A stretch of DNA of 64,000 nucleotides from contig MDYQ01000165.1 in the NCBI GenBank assembly GCA_003024175.1, positions 102,024 through 166,023 on the forward strand. The letters run 5' to 3'. Positions 25,159-38,623 of this stretch are shown one piece after another. The translations under genes and the position numbers were made by a program. How positions within the stretch are numbered: the stretch's first letter is position 1; each line of letters begins with the position of its first letter. This DNA is from Planoprotostelium fungivorum. Its lineage: Eukaryota > Evosea > Variosea > Cavosteliida > Cavosteliaceae. The notes beneath the pieces were generated by a model, which searched no databases, had not been told where the DNA came from, and saw only the letters and a program-made list of their open reading frames with translations.

Positions 25159-28100
25159 TCAGGTAGAGTGGACACTTCCTTCGGGCTCGTAGAGTGTGGC
25201 CTCGTACGTCTGCAATAAATCGATCGCCTGTATTCGATCAGCATCTCAACATCATCACGATCGTGATGATCATCACCTCCGAGTCGTCTCCCTTCTCTCT
25301 CGCGACTTGGATTGCTTTGATCATCTCAGTCAAATGGGACATGATGCTGTCTGAATGCTCAGAGTACAAGATGACTTCTCTGCTTCGAGCGGAGCCAAAG
25401 TCGATGTGAAGGCTGCCTTCTTTCGTGTAGAACCTCTTCACCTTCTTGAGAGGGTATTCTTCTGTGTCTCCCTTTCCGTACTGTATTTGTATCAGTGTTT
25501 GAATGATTGAATCGAATCAGTGATGTGGTGAATAGTTATCAACAGTCTAGTTATATGATCTGATGCATAAGTCGATATTTGAAATGACGATTGATGTTCG
25601 ATTTGTAAAGTAATCATCTTTCACATCAATTGATTCATATGAAATGAGACATTATAAATCGATGAACGACAGAAGAGAGACTTCACCTTTGATATTCTCA
25701 CTCCAGTACTTGTGGACAGAGTGATCATAACCTGCTGTGTTCCTCCCTTCTCACTCCTACCCCTCCTGAGCTCTTTTGTTTGTCCGACCGGCCCGTCGTC
25801 GTGAATGGTGAGGGCGCTGCTGCTGGCCGTGTGTCTCAACTGCCTGAAGGCACTTCCCTCGCCCATCATGTGATCGATGTTGTCGACGTAGGTGTCTCGG
25901 CCGGATTCTACGGCTTGGACTTCTCCGGCTCTCCTTCTCGCCTCTTGTTCCAACATCTGTCGGTGATGAGATGATGATCGAGTGATGATCGAGTGATGAT
26001 GAGATGAAAAGATGAGATGATGAATGAGATGATGAATGAAGTGATCAAGATGATGATGAGATGAGATCGTCACCCTCTTCTGTTTGAGTTGCTCGCGATT
26101 CTTTGCCTTCTCTTCCGCAATCCTCTCCGCCTCCATCTCTTGTCTGGTCGACTGCCTCATCATCAGCCATTGACATCATAGATGATGACGATGGTGATGA
26201 TGATGTACTTTGATGCGATCGATGATGTAACCCAGACGACTCACCTTGAGAGAAGAAGTGAACTTTGAGATGATGGCAAAGAAATCCTCGGGGGGTACCT
26301 TTGCTGGATCCTCACCGAAGAATTTGGCCGCAGTCTCGTACGTCTTCAGAGCTTCACCCATCTTTCCATTCATGATTTCGATGTCGAATTTGGCATCTTC
26401 CACAAACATCTGTCACCGACGTCATCCATCATGATGATCGTGATCGCGATCGTGATCACGATCATGATCATCGTGATCGTGATCGCGATCGTGATCGTGT
26501 CTCTCACTCTGATCGAATCGTAATGTTTTCCTGCGGCGGTCGAGCTGATGGCCTCTATGACGGTTCTATAGTCTTTGATGAGCGTGTTCAGCTCTCCCTG
26601 AGTTGTGGCGAGTGAGACTCGTTTCGCCTCTTCAATGCACTGCATCTCTTCCTCTACGGACAAGATCGATTCCTCCTTCTTCTCCAGAGTTGAAATCATG
26701 AACCTGAACGGAATCGTCAGCTCTACATCGACGATGTGTGACATCAAATGTGCGTTCGACTCACTTGAGCAAGTTCGATTTGAGGTCTCCCGTACGTGTA
26801 TCTGACATCTACTTCTCATCAGCGTGCGTTCCATCATCTCATCGACGATGCGTCCACATTATCTTCACATCAACATCGCATCATCACATCATCACATCAT
26901 CACATCATCACATCATCACATCATCTTCACCTTTGATAGAGAATTGATCGTGTAACCGAATGCATTTCCTCTGGCGTTTCCATGATTCAAGAAATTTCCC
27001 ATCTCCAAAGACATCTACAACGAGTCAGAGACGCTCATCACTTCCACCATGATGACACTCACGTCCAATATCTTTGCGAATTTGGGTGAGACAATGATGT
27101 CGTTCGATGTCATGTAGATGAGTTCGATGCTGGGCTTGATGCTCTGCTTGGCCATTTCGAAACCAGATTTGAAGGCGAAAGCTCTGAGGATGTTGGGTAG
27201 TTCTGCGTTGTTGGCCAACTGCGAGACGTTGAGAAGGAGAAAAATGAAAATGTGAAATGAGAAGAGAAGATTTGAGCATAGATGAGAAGAAGAAAGATTT
27301 TAACATGAAATGAGAAAAGAAGAGAAGAAAATTAGAATATAAACGAGAAGAAGACAGGTTTGAACATAAAATGAGAAGAGAAGAAAATAAGAACATAAAA
27401 TGAGAAGAAGATGACCTCTAATGTAAAGAGCTCAGGTATTCCCAGTAGAGACATGTCGTTCTCTTTGATGTAATCTCTGATGTTCTGTACCTACCCTATC
27501 CTTCAGACGAGAAGAAATAGGAGAGAGAAATAGTGAAAACATTAAATCTCTCACATCAGTAGAAGAAGGAATGAACGTAACCAATTGCTTCAGCTGATCG
27601 TAATTGATGACAGAAGCATCGAATCTGGTGACGTCATCAACATGACGTGGAAGATATCTCAACGTACGTCTCGGCCGCCCTTATGATATCTCTGTGGGGG
27701 ATCTTGAATTGAGACAGCCAGATGGCTGCAGCTGGAGTGAGAAATGAAATAAAATAAAATAAAAATGGAGGGAGAGGGATTCGAACTCACACAAATTCTG
27801 GGCGACCTTGTGTTCTAGGATGTGTACCATCTTGGAGCCCTTCTTCTCTTCGTTCTGCTTCTTCTCGATCTTCTTGGCAGTGAATTGTTCTTCTAATTCG
27901 GCGTATTCAATGGGGATACCACGATAGGCTGAGAGTTGTCATTCGTACATTCGAATTAGGATGAAATGTGTTATGATCAATTGTAATGTAATCAATTGTG
28001 ATGTAATCAATTGTGATGTAATCAATTGTGATATAATCAATTGTGATATAATCAATTGTGATGTAATCAATTGTGATGTAATCAATTGTGATGTAATCAA

Positions 28101-31100
28101 TTGTGATGTAATCAATCGTGATAGAAGAAATGATCAAAGTGAATAAGAACGATGAATGACGTGCACAGTATCATAGACCCAATAAGAATCATTTCATATC
28201 GTTCGTTGCGTGGGATGTCATCTCTCACCTTCGGGAAATTTCTCCCACACGGTACCCTTGATTCGATTGTAAGGAAGCTTCGTCCACTGCCAACCCTTCA
28301 TCTTCTCTTTCGGTGTCTTGAGTGGATTCTTCTTCTTGGCTGCGGTGGACATCATCCCCGGTGGTGGTGGTGGACCCCCTCCCGGTGGCTGTTTTCGTTC
28401 ACATTTGATTTCGTTTGACGAGTTCTTAAATCGTCCGTCGTTTGAGAGTATAGAGTAAAAGTGAAAGGAGATAAAAGGAAATAGAAGGAATTTCGACTCA
28501 CTGGGGGAGGTGGAGGTCCATCACTCGGCTGAATCAAAAGTCAATCGTCTTACACAGATAGTTCAACTATTTTCTTTTCGCATTCAAACAAGAGAAGAGA
28601 TAGATACAACCGATCGCGACGATATCATGAAACTACAACGCACCGCTTGCGGGGGAGGCATAGGGGGTAGAGGTGGTGGTGGACCCTCCGTCACTATTCC
28701 ATTCAGTCCCAATTCCATCTCCCGCCAAATCTCACCCGTCTTCAGAGCCGCCATCGTGTCGGCCAGCTTCGGTACCTCCACCGTCCCAATCTTCCCAGAA
28801 CGGATGATCTCTCTCAACTCCTTGTTCTCGATCTCAAGGGTGATGGTCTTCTTCTTTAGATTCTCCAGCTCGGCTGAGATGGTTGCCATGTCACCACTCG
28901 ATGTAGAATCGATGGGAACTGCATTCTCCGCATGATTTTCACCGCTGATTTCGGAGAAAATTCTGGCGAAGGATGTTTCTGATGGGTCGGCGGCGATCTT
29001 ACCCTTGTAGATGTTGACGTAACGCATGAGACTGCAGCCGACCAAAAAAGCGCGGGAACCGACCTGCCACGGGGTCATATCCTGGAAATTTCTGGGAATA
29101 TTCTCTCACTTCGGATTTGACGGGAAGTGCGCAGAGATTTTGCAAGAAGCCGAGAAATGGGGCGGTTAAGCCGTTTTGGGTCATCTGAGTCTTCGTTGCC
29201 TTGTAGAGCTCGTCGGGATTGTTGATGTCTACGTCCATGAAGGCGAATCGATCGTGGATCTCTTTGTAATCGGCGAGACTCTCTTCCTCAAACACATCGA
29301 CCTGTTTCATCATCAGATCATGACATGCACCAATGATGATCGTGTCGATGATCGCGATCGTGTGATTAGCGTTGATCATCACACGATCGAATGAAGAAAG
29401 AAGATCAAATGTCACCTGAGTGAGATAATCAATGTCCTCCGGCTTACACAGGTCCTTAAACTTCAACATCTTCTCTTTGAAGCCCAATCTCAAGAATTCA
29501 TTTCTTATGGCGATACGTAGATCGACCTCGTCGGGCATGTTGATCACGGCGTTGACGAATTTTACGTAAGCCACTTTGGCATCCATGTGAACACTCGTTC
29601 CAAAGTATTTCACCATCGTCTCGAATCTATCACATCTTCATTCTCTCTTCATTCTGATTTCGAAAGTGAAATCTCATTCGTGCGATGGTTATGGTGAATG
29701 AAATTCGATCCACAATGAAAAGCATTCTTATCATTTCGAATGATGAATAGTCTTCTATCTCATATAGAAGATAAGGGAATCTCACCTTCTCGTCTCGTTG
29801 TTCTTGTTTCGATAGTGTGACATGGCTTCTAATACAGATCTGTGCCCGTTCGGCTTGACGACACAGACGCGAGTGAGCATCCTGAGTATGATGATGGTCC
29901 ATTCTAAACCTTCCATGCTGCCGGGAATGTCTGCAATGTTCATAGACAAAGCGATCCTCTTCACTGCATCTGGCAGCAGAACGAGAGCTTTCAATCCTTC
30001 CTATATGAATGGTTAGAGATGTCACGTGACTCGTTGTAGATGGAATTTCTAGGAATTTCGTGGAATCAATCTCACGGTGTTATTGGCTATGGGCTTTAGA
30101 CATCTTATCATCTCCCCTTGTGATACCACGACAGCGTCATCCTTCTTCAATTGCTTCGTCCTCGCTTTCACCAAGATCAACTGCTCTCCCTTCCATGATG
30201 TCATCACACATCATCACGCATCACTCCACCTTGGCCATCTGATCGATGATGGCAGACAGACCCCCGGCCGTGATGAACTTTTGGATCCAGTCTAACTGCT
30301 CTGTGGCTAAGACAACGTTCAGCTGCTTGAATGTCTCCGGGCTGCCATCGGTTCTGATTCTGTTCGTCCAGTAGTGAGGCGAGCCTTCGATCTGTCCCAT
30401 CGTGCGATTCTCCTGGAATAAAATGAATTTCGCGGGTTTCATTTTGGGGAACTCACTTGAATCTTCTTCTGTTGGAGGATCATGTTCCACTTGTATTGGT
30501 TGGATAGAGTGTCTTTCTTGCCGATCATGCTCTCCATGCCCAACTCGGTCTGGACGTGATGAGTGAGAGCAAGAAAGAAGAATGTGACGGAGGAGTTCGA
30601 GAGTCGAGATGATGATGATGGAGGGTGATGTGGAATGAGATGGACGTTGTGGTGATCATGGTGTTGATTACCAGAAGTTCAGTATACATCTGATCTAATT
30701 CGTGTTGTGGAGGCATTGGGAGCTGTACGACTCCTCCTACACTCTCCCTCGGAGTCAGTTGTCTCTCTGTTGTTCCGTCACATCATGTGAAGATCTCATC
30801 ATCTTCACCTCTCTTGCCCATGAACTCGATAGTACATCTGCCCAATTTCTCTCCTTGTAATGTCTATTTGAAAATGAGATCGATCAGATTGGACTTTTGT
30901 ATGTAAGAATCACCTCCGAGAACTCTCTCTCAGCGATGGGAGGAAGATTCGTTATCCATCTTCCATCCAACACGAGCACTCCTGCCGTCTTCATCTTCTT
31001 TCCGTATAATAGAGTCAGCGTAATCTCATCGCTGGTAGAAGAAAGAGGGACAGACACTCCTCCCGCCGCTGATGACATTAGATCGTCTGAGGACGATATG

Positions 31101-31283
31101 AAAATCAGATCGTCTCTCACCCATGAACTCGGCCATACCCGTCGTCAATACGACCGCACGAACATCGATGGGTCTCTGTGATTTCATACCATACTTTGAT
31201 ACGACTCGGACATATACTTCCTTCTCGGCGGTAGACACACCCTTCAGGCGAAGTAGCCGAAGGTTGACACCTTCATTCGCCAT
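25159..31283 (-). CDS. Diaphanous-type formin (GBD/FH3-FH1-FH2)
   Basis: Formins nucleate and elongate unbranched actin filaments. I reconstruct 26 exons and 1229 residues: 31283-31121, 31086-30914, 30863-30809, 30766-30672, 30549-30457, 30412-30230, 30153-30076, 30000-29786, 29626-29416, 29301-29110, 29081-28644, 28528-28502, 28388-28229, 27928-27791, 27731-27668, 27624-27555, 27484-27416, 27218-27063, 27014-26931, 26808-26765, 26703-26508, 26409-26245, 26151-26074, 25956-25687, 25480-25277 and 25227-25159. Residues 1-130 are beta-rich and may be C2-like. A GBD/FH3 region spans about 140-490 (SNQYKWNMILQQKKIQ, VLATEQLDWIQKFITAGG). A coiled coil lies near 545-590, a short FH1 (PPPPLPPMPPP and two more Pro runs) near 610-650 and FH2 near 660-1050 (MKGWQWTKLPYNRIKGTVWE, GNFLNHGNARGNAFGY). 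About 180 further residues follow FH2. Exon 12 is 27 nt. Several introns hold tandem repeats. Confidence 0.9.
26418..26505. repeat. Palindromic GATCGTGATCGCGATC-rich intron
   Basis: A formin intron built almost entirely of overlapping GATCGTGATC and GATCGCGATC palindromes and their variants. Either strand can fold into hairpins over about 85 nt. Confidence 0.8.
27976..28125. repeat. 15-bp tandem repeat, 10 copies
   Basis: Ten head-to-tail copies of ATCAATTGTGATGTA (the first has AA for GA, two have ATATA, the last is diverged) fill exactly 150 bp of the longest formin intron, just downstream of the FH1-containing exon in the sense of the gene. Each unit contains the palindrome CAATTG. Confidence 0.95.
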
Positions 31284-31587
31284 GCCCTGTGTCCAATGAC
31301 TGAGCCACCCGAATATTTGTGTGGTTGCAGCACAGTTTCACGCGAATACAACTCTAAGCAGTTTTGCACCCTGCAACCACCGTCCTCTAACTCAACAACA
31401 GCATCATTACGAAGACACTTCTATGCGGATCATCTCTGTATGATTCACGACGCAAAACATGTTACAGAGGTGAGCAAGAATAAATTATAACCCTCGAATT
31501 TATTCTACATTTCCGATAATCAAAGATCATATCAATCGCAAGAGACGGCATTCCAACCGTTTTCAATTCCCCAACACAGAGCAGAAC
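31284..31587. promoter_or_regulatory. Divergent formin/RBM8A promoter region
   Basis: 304 bases between the formin ATG (minus strand) and the RBM8A ATG (plus strand). No gene is recognised, and I cannot point to specific promoter elements. Confidence 0.4.
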
Positions 31588-32246
31588 ATGTCTAACCGTG
31601 ACGATATGGATGAAGGCCAGGGACGCCTTAGGTCAACCGTCAATCGCACCGACCAATCTGGAAGGAGAGTGAAGGGAAGAGGTTTTGGAAACACAAAAGA
31701 CGAAGAGGAAGATCGATATGGAGGAAAGTTCGACTCTATGGAGGAAGATGAGACCACCGGACCCATTCGATGTGAGGAGTCATACGTTTCCGTTTTGCAT
31801 TTCGGACGGAGAGACCTTCATCTGACGAGATAACAGCCGTAGAGGGTTGGATCGTTTTCGTCACGGGCGTGCACGAAGAGGCCACCGAGGAAATCATCAT
31901 GGATAAATTCAACGAAGTCGGCATCACCAAGAACCTCAGTCTGCCTCTGGACCGTAGAACTGGTTTCGTCAAGGTGGGCCCATTTCGAAATCATACCGTA
32001 TCGAAACGTAGATACACGATATCACATCACATCTGTATATATCTTGACTCTCTCAAGGGCTACGCTCTCATCGAGTACGAGAAGAAGGAACAAGCAGAGA
32101 AGGCCATCAAGGAGCTGAACGGCACCGAATTGATGGAAACCACCATCCACGTTGACTGGGCTTTCCACGGTAAGACTGAAGGAGGCAGCCGCAGAGGCAA
32201 CACAAGCAACCGAGGAGGAAACAACAGACGTTTCACCCGTAAATAA
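31588..32246 (+). CDS. RBM8A: RNA-binding protein 8A (Y14), exon junction complex
   Basis: Y14 pairs with Mago in the exon junction complex deposited upstream of spliced junctions, a suitable core gene for so intron-rich a genome. Exons 31588-31771, 31837-31973 and 32058-32246 encode 169 residues. The N-terminal 65 residues are charged. The single RRM carries [38 protein letters not shown] and [20 protein letters not shown], almost as in animal Y14. A short Gly/Arg tail ([15 protein letters not shown]) replaces the longer RS tail. The last 14 bp of the coding frame overlap the end of the convergent gene. Confidence 0.93.
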
Positions 32247-32601
32247 GGAAGGAATCGACACATAAAGATGCAATGGGTTTCTGTTTCATCATGATCTCGT
32301 GCACATTGTGATGTGGCAGGTTCACTTTCGTAATTGAATCGATGAAATTCATAGGGAACGTAGACCCAAAGGTGGAGGCGAGAAGTTGAGACATTCTTTC
32401 TTTGACATCATGTTGGACGCTTTCGATCTGTTGATGCCTTTTCTGTCTGTCGTTGGGATAGAGTCTGTGTGTTGATGAACATCGAAGAAGGTTCTTACAG
32501 TAATGAGGCGGTGGATTGGAAATCATACCGACACGGGAGTGGCATTTTGGAGGACAGTTCGCATCGGCACACACTATGAGAAGATCACATCCACCATTGA
32601 C
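32233..32601 (-). CDS. Cys-rich protein of unknown function, 3'-terminal exon
   Basis: An open frame runs from a good acceptor (TCTGTAG, exon from 32601) to a TGA at 32233. It encodes [20 protein letters not shown], then [14 protein letters not shown], a charged middle and SFLIYG at the end. Cysteines are clustered at the N-terminal end of the exon, suggesting a metal-binding or disulfide-rich module. The upstream exon, probably within 32720-32780 where a GTGAG donor is seen on this strand, could not be joined in frame, so the 5' end is open. I do not recognise the family. Its coding end overlaps that of RBM8A by 14 bp. Confidence 0.45.
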   Translation of the reverse strand, partial: VNGGCDLLIVCADANCPPKCHSRVGMISNPPPHYCKNLLRCSSTHRLYPNDRQKRHQQIESVQHDVKERMSQLLASTFGSTFPMNFIDSITKVNLPHHNVHEIMMKQKPIASLCVDSFLIYG

Positions 32602-32859
32602 CTACAGACAATCTGTTTTGATTGAAGAACATGTGTCCACAAGTTTGTGTGCGTGTGGCAGAACACATCATGTGACATGATGGACGGACCCAGAGTATGG
32701 AGTCTCACCTACGGAAGTGGAAATGGTGGAAGGAGGCTACGGATATCTCCCGACTCATTCATACAATCACAACGCCACGCAACGACGAGAAACTAACGAC
32801 GATCACCAACACATCAACACCAACACACGCTCTCACGAACACTCTAAAACACTTACAAA

Positions 32860-34065
32860 ATGGTTCTTTTTGCTTGCGCCGGTGTAAGTCTTTCGATCTG
32901 AAATGGTGTAAAAACGAACGCTGACACGCACCAGTGTGGAGGAAAGAAGAAGAAGAACAGCAAGAAGACTTCTCCCAAAAACTCACAGAACCGCTACAGT
33001 AAATCTCAGGTCAGCCAGAGTCGAAACAGCAAGAGCCACGATGGTAACGCCGCCAGCTCACCCATCGCCATCTCTCCTCCCGCAGTCCCCACCCTTCGTA
33101 TCAGGTGACATTCTACCTCCTCTTCCCCTCCCATCGTTCTGATCGATGTCTAAAGAACCATCGACTTCCCTGAGGCCCCCACTAATCGCTCGCCCGTCAA
33201 CGAATCACCTCTCATGCCGGTCCAGCCCACACCCGTAGCCGTGCCCATCGTCGAGCACAAGCCTTCTCCTCCCCTTATGGACAGCACCGACAAATTCAGC
33301 GACACGCTGCACGAAAATCGCGAGATGGTGAAGAAGATCTTAGACGTCACCCCCGCCGAAGCCGATGTCAGGAGACACAGTCACATGAGGAAGAATCCAT
33401 ACGAACTCCAGCAGCAAGAGGCCGCCTTCGCCGCCATGCGAGGTGAACAGCCCAAGATGCAATCCTTCTTCCCCGGTCTTGGCGATGCCGGCCAGCCCAA
33501 TCCCCTTCAAGAGAAGTTCAACTCGGAATTGGAGAACAAGATGAAGAACAGAGGAAAAGAGAACGTACAAGTCATCCCCCTGCAGCCGCTGCCCACCACC
33601 CTGACCGCGGAGGTGCCTCTACCTCCCCCCGTACAAGCCAAGGCGACCAACTCCACCGCGCAGCCCACCCCGGCCCCCGGATCCACCGCCGCCGCCCCCG
33701 CTCAGGCCAAAACTCCGATGAAGTCCTCCATCAAGAACGGCAACGATTCGAACCGTAGCACGATGAACAGACAGGGCGAAGTGAAGAACGCGGCCACACC
33801 CAGAGGAAATACTCCCCACCCTCAGAGACCAGGACCTGATCCCAACAAGAAGCCGATGAACCGAAATGTCATCTCCTCTTACCGTACCGGTACCCTCACC
33901 ACAAAGTGGACAACCGAGTACACCGGCACCATCAAGAACATCAGAGACAAGAAGAAGGAGAGAGGCACCCTGGTCTCGATCGAGGAGTTCAACCGGGAGC
34001 TGGAGGCCAAGCTGAGGAAGAGGAGCATTTATATCGAGAACTCGGCCAAGGCGAGAGCCAACTGA
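32860..34065 (+). CDS. Novel low-complexity protein with Cys/poly-Lys N-terminus
   Basis: Exons 32860-32883, 32935-33104 and 33156-34065 encode 367 residues that I cannot place in a family. The N-terminus MVLFACAGCGG followed by KKKKNSKK combines three accessible cysteines with a basic patch, as in palmitoylated, membrane-anchored proteins. That role is inference. Much of the rest is Pro/Ala/Thr/Asn-rich and probably disordered. One helical stretch near 120-185 contains SDTLHENREMVKKIL and QQQEAAFAAMRGEQPKM. The C-terminal 50 residues are conserved-looking and charged (GTIKNIRDKKKERGTLVSIE, then EEFNRELEAKLRKRSIYI). Codon use is strongly C-ending like neighbouring genes, supporting it as a real, well-expressed gene. 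Confidence 0.75.
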
Positions 34066-34186
34066 AGTGTAAAAATACAAAAAAACCGTTTAAGAAAAAT
34101 CCTTCATCTTTCCATTTCTACTCCGCTCGTCTTTGAGGAGGTGTGATAACTCAAACGGAGAGTAAACCACACACAGACCTTTCATC

Positions 34187-35537
34187 ATGGACACGGAGGT
34201 GAGAAATGGTTGATATCTGATCCCGTTTTCATATCATATGCTGATTTTTCGTTTTAGCAGTACGATGAATCGAACGAATACGATAACGTGAGTCGTCAGC
34301 TCATTTTTAGACCTTCTGATCGATTCGACAGGAGAATGAAAGTGATTCACGCAAGCGGATAGCTCCCAACAAGTTACTTCTCAGTGCAGTATCTGAAGCC
34401 AGCGAATCCACGAAAGAACGCTCTGCACGTAGAGGTGCCCTACCGTGAACATCGCATTTTCTGATCGTCACCAGATAACTTGGACTTCGCCCTGTCTGAT
34501 TTACCGAGGAACGCAAAACCAAGAAGAGATAAGAAGAGAGGTGATCGAAGAGATAGAGACAGAGATGGAGGAAATCGTGATGGAAGAAGGGGAAGATACA
34601 ACAATAGAGATGGTGACGTTAAGAGAACCATCACATACAAAGGTTCGCCTTGATATCACATTATCACATCATCCGATTTTGACCTTGTTTACAGACGATG
34701 GATCCATCCGAACAAAGAGAGGAAGGGACGACGATGATATTCCACAGACACAAAAGAAGGCCGTTGTGGAGTCTTCCAATACCCCCGGCGCCACCACTGT
34801 CTTGTGCAGGTGCAATCTCATCATCATCACCCTCTAAATTGCAACAGAAATTTCCCCGCCTGCTCTTTCGGTAGCCAGTGCAAGTTCACTCACCCTTCCG
34901 TTCCATGCAAGGTGAACACGTCACATTGCGTCGTATCGTGCATGATCTGATCTCCGACAGTTCGGCCTCCAATGCACGAGACCCGACTGTTCTTACACCC
35001 ATCCTCCTCCAGCTTCCGCTAGTGTGACGATACCCTGTAAATTTGGCGCCAACTGTACCAAGGGAGCTGCTTGCCAATTTTCTCACCAGCAGACACCCAA
35101 CCGGTGCGTCATCCATCGTCAACACGATCACAGATCATGTCGATCTGACGACAACAGTTTCACCAACATGAGCATGAGTCTGTCTAGTGCTCCCTGCAAG
35201 GTGATTTAAAATCCATTTTAAATCGTTTTAAAGTTGATCCCGTTCAGTTTGGAGACAACTGCCGCTTCAAAAACACGACCTGCAAGTTTCAGCACCCTTC
35301 GTCAGACAAGGATAAGACTGCAGAGGCAGCTCTGGGAGAGACACTCCCCAAGACACCTCCACAGGTGCAACCTGAAGAGGCTGCCGCCGAAGATGTCGCC
35401 ATCGATGGTGAGAATTTGTCATGTGACGAGTTGGCTGATGATGAACAGAGGACGTAGACCTTGGAGACATTGGAGATGGAGAGGGTATCGCCATGGATGA
35501 CCAAGAGTTGCAGAGAGAATTAGAGAACGTAGAATAG
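34187..35537 (+). CDS. ZC3H14: Tandem CCCH zinc-finger protein, ZC3H14/Nab2-like
   Basis: Nab2/ZC3H14 proteins bind poly(A) and control tail length and mRNA export. Ten exons (34187-34198, 34258-34287, 34332-34434, 34475-34642, 34695-34809, 34848-34911, 34961-35103, 35158-35200, 35248-35407, 35449-35537) encode 308 residues. Four short CCCH fingers follow one another from about residue 140: CRNFPACSFGSQCKFTH, CKFGLQCTRPDCSYTH, CKFGANCTKGAACQFSH and CKFGDNCRFKNTTCKFQH. This C-x5-C-x4-6-C-x3-H spacing is typical of the family. An Arg/Asp-rich region precedes them and an acidic tail follows. The exon 1 coding part is only 12 nt. Exon 2 has a TAGCAG tandem acceptor that would include or drop one Gln. 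Confidence 0.82.
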
Positions 35538-35699
35538 ATTGTCTTTTTTCTCAAGCCTCTTGTATTCTAGAGGATTCTCACAGTGAAGAAGGCACCGAAG
35601 ATGATGACGCAATGATGACGCTTTTCAGAGAAATGATGTGATTGTCACATTGATCCGACATCAACATCATCATCAAGTGATAAATAAACGAGTCAAGTT

Positions 35700-36517
35700 A
35701 TGGCGAGAGGTTACAACAAAGACAAGAACGCAAGCAAGAGACAAAAAGTGGACGTTGCAGATACATTGCAAGAACAAGCCCACAAAGACAGCCCAACAGA
35801 CCAAAATGCAGAGAACCACAAACCAGTGGACTTCATCATTGGGACTACGGTGGGTCGCCGTGCGATACACATCTCATATCGTTCAGGTTTTCACGATTTC
35901 CTCCTCCGTCATCAATAATCACAAAGGCAGTCTCCTCCACAAACTTCTCGAAAATAAGCAGGAGAGGTTGGGTGTCGTCGCGATCTCCAACGATGAAGGC
36001 CAGATCGTGATCAATCGGTCCCCGCGATTCTTTCCGTTCATCAAAGAATGGATGGAAGAGGGCGAAGTGAGAGTTCTTCTCTCCGAAGAACTTCCTGTAA
36101 CCTTGTGGACAGATCCCCATTCACATCCCGTGGTTGTTGGAAAGAGTCCACGAAGAGGCAGACTTTTACAATCTCCCCGAGATGATCACATACTTGGAGC
36201 AGAAAGCCAATAAGAATGACAAGTTTCCTCGCTACGATGGCGCATACTACCCCGACCGAAGCTGCGAAGACTGTGATGAAGATGATACACCCTGCGAATG
36301 TGATCGCATCACCTTCAACAAGAAAGAAGTACGATGGAACAGGAAGGTTCAAAGATGGACTCGTTCGCTTGGACACATCACTTTCAAAGAGACCGATCAG
36401 ATATTTGCAAAGGGCATGGATGAGAGATCTGACATCTACTACCTCATCGGTGAAGATGGTAAAGTCGAAAATTACACCTTCATTTCAGTCTTCAATATGA
36501 TCAGAGAATTTAAATAA
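35700..36517 (+). CDS. KCTD-like BTB/T1 domain protein
   Basis: Exons 35700-35849, 35887-36066 and 36113-36517 encode 244 residues. After a basic leader, the T1-type BTB fold is recognisable: FTISSSVINNHKGSLLHKLL, then IVINRSPRFFPFIKEWMEEG, and after the third exon begins, LLERVHEEADFYNLPEMITYLE, the hallmark end of the KCTD domain. KCTD proteins oligomerise and often act as Cullin-3 substrate adaptors. The C-terminal 90 residues include a Cys-rich bit (SCEDCDEDDTPCECD) that may bind metal, then a beta-rich domain. The intron at 36067-36112 must be removed to keep the domain in frame. The AATAAA signal overlaps the stop codon. Confidence 0.8.
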
Positions 36518-37025
36518 AAGATGAGTTGACGATTTTCGATTGCGAGGTGTATGGCCGATAGAGGTGGAATGGATTGGATATACCTTTCGAGTGGACGTGC
36601 AGGGTGTGGTGCCCACACATCGTGCGATAAATGATCGAAGCTGCAGTTCAAGGCCGAGAAAGGAGAGTGATGGGGGCAGTGACGAAGAGGCGCAGAATGA
36701 ACGACGATAACAATGTCAAAAACTGTTGAAACAGACCAAAATGAAAAGTTTCTGAACATGAAAAGAGAATAAATGTATGATTAAAACACCTTTTTCTGAT
36801 TGTCTTGTTCCACATATCTCATAGACGATGATGCCACGAACGATGGAAGGGCGTTATAGCTAGACGTATGGATCGATGTGCTGTCATTGATGACGATATG
36901 GTCTCGTCATTCGGTTGCACGCGAAGTTGCCTGAGGTGTTTGTAGATGCGCAAGAATTCCCCTTTCAGGCCGTTGAATTCATTTTGACCTAAACCCGCCT
37001 CATTCGGCACCAGTTATAGAGGATC
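36518..37025. other. Intergenic region, no gene recognised
   Basis: 508 bases between two + strand genes. A short minus-strand frame at 36819-37010 has reasonable composition but no start codon and no family resemblance. Confidence 0.4.
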
Positions 37026-38405
<1,380 letters not shown>

Positions 38406-38623
38406 AGAGGTTGGGGAGATTCTTATCAATACAGTTTATATTTCTATTCATCTTCTTTTCGTCAATGAAGCGTGTGAATGTGTCTTCCATGTAGAGCATG
38501 GACGTGATTTGAATCTTTGTGCGTCCACCACATCATCGTCATCCTCTAAATTTTCGTGTGTAGAGAGTGAATTCCAAGAATCGCGGAGGCAGACCAAAAG
38601 ACTTTTCCATATCACGAAAAAAG

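Noticed and set aside
26880-28125. CRISPR-like array
   Set aside because: The repeats are contiguous tandem units without unique spacers and lie in introns of a eukaryotic gene.
36819-37010. Minus-strand frame QNEFNGLKGEFLRIYKHLRQ
   Set aside because: The composition is reasonable, but there is no ATG, no clear acceptor and no homology I recognise.
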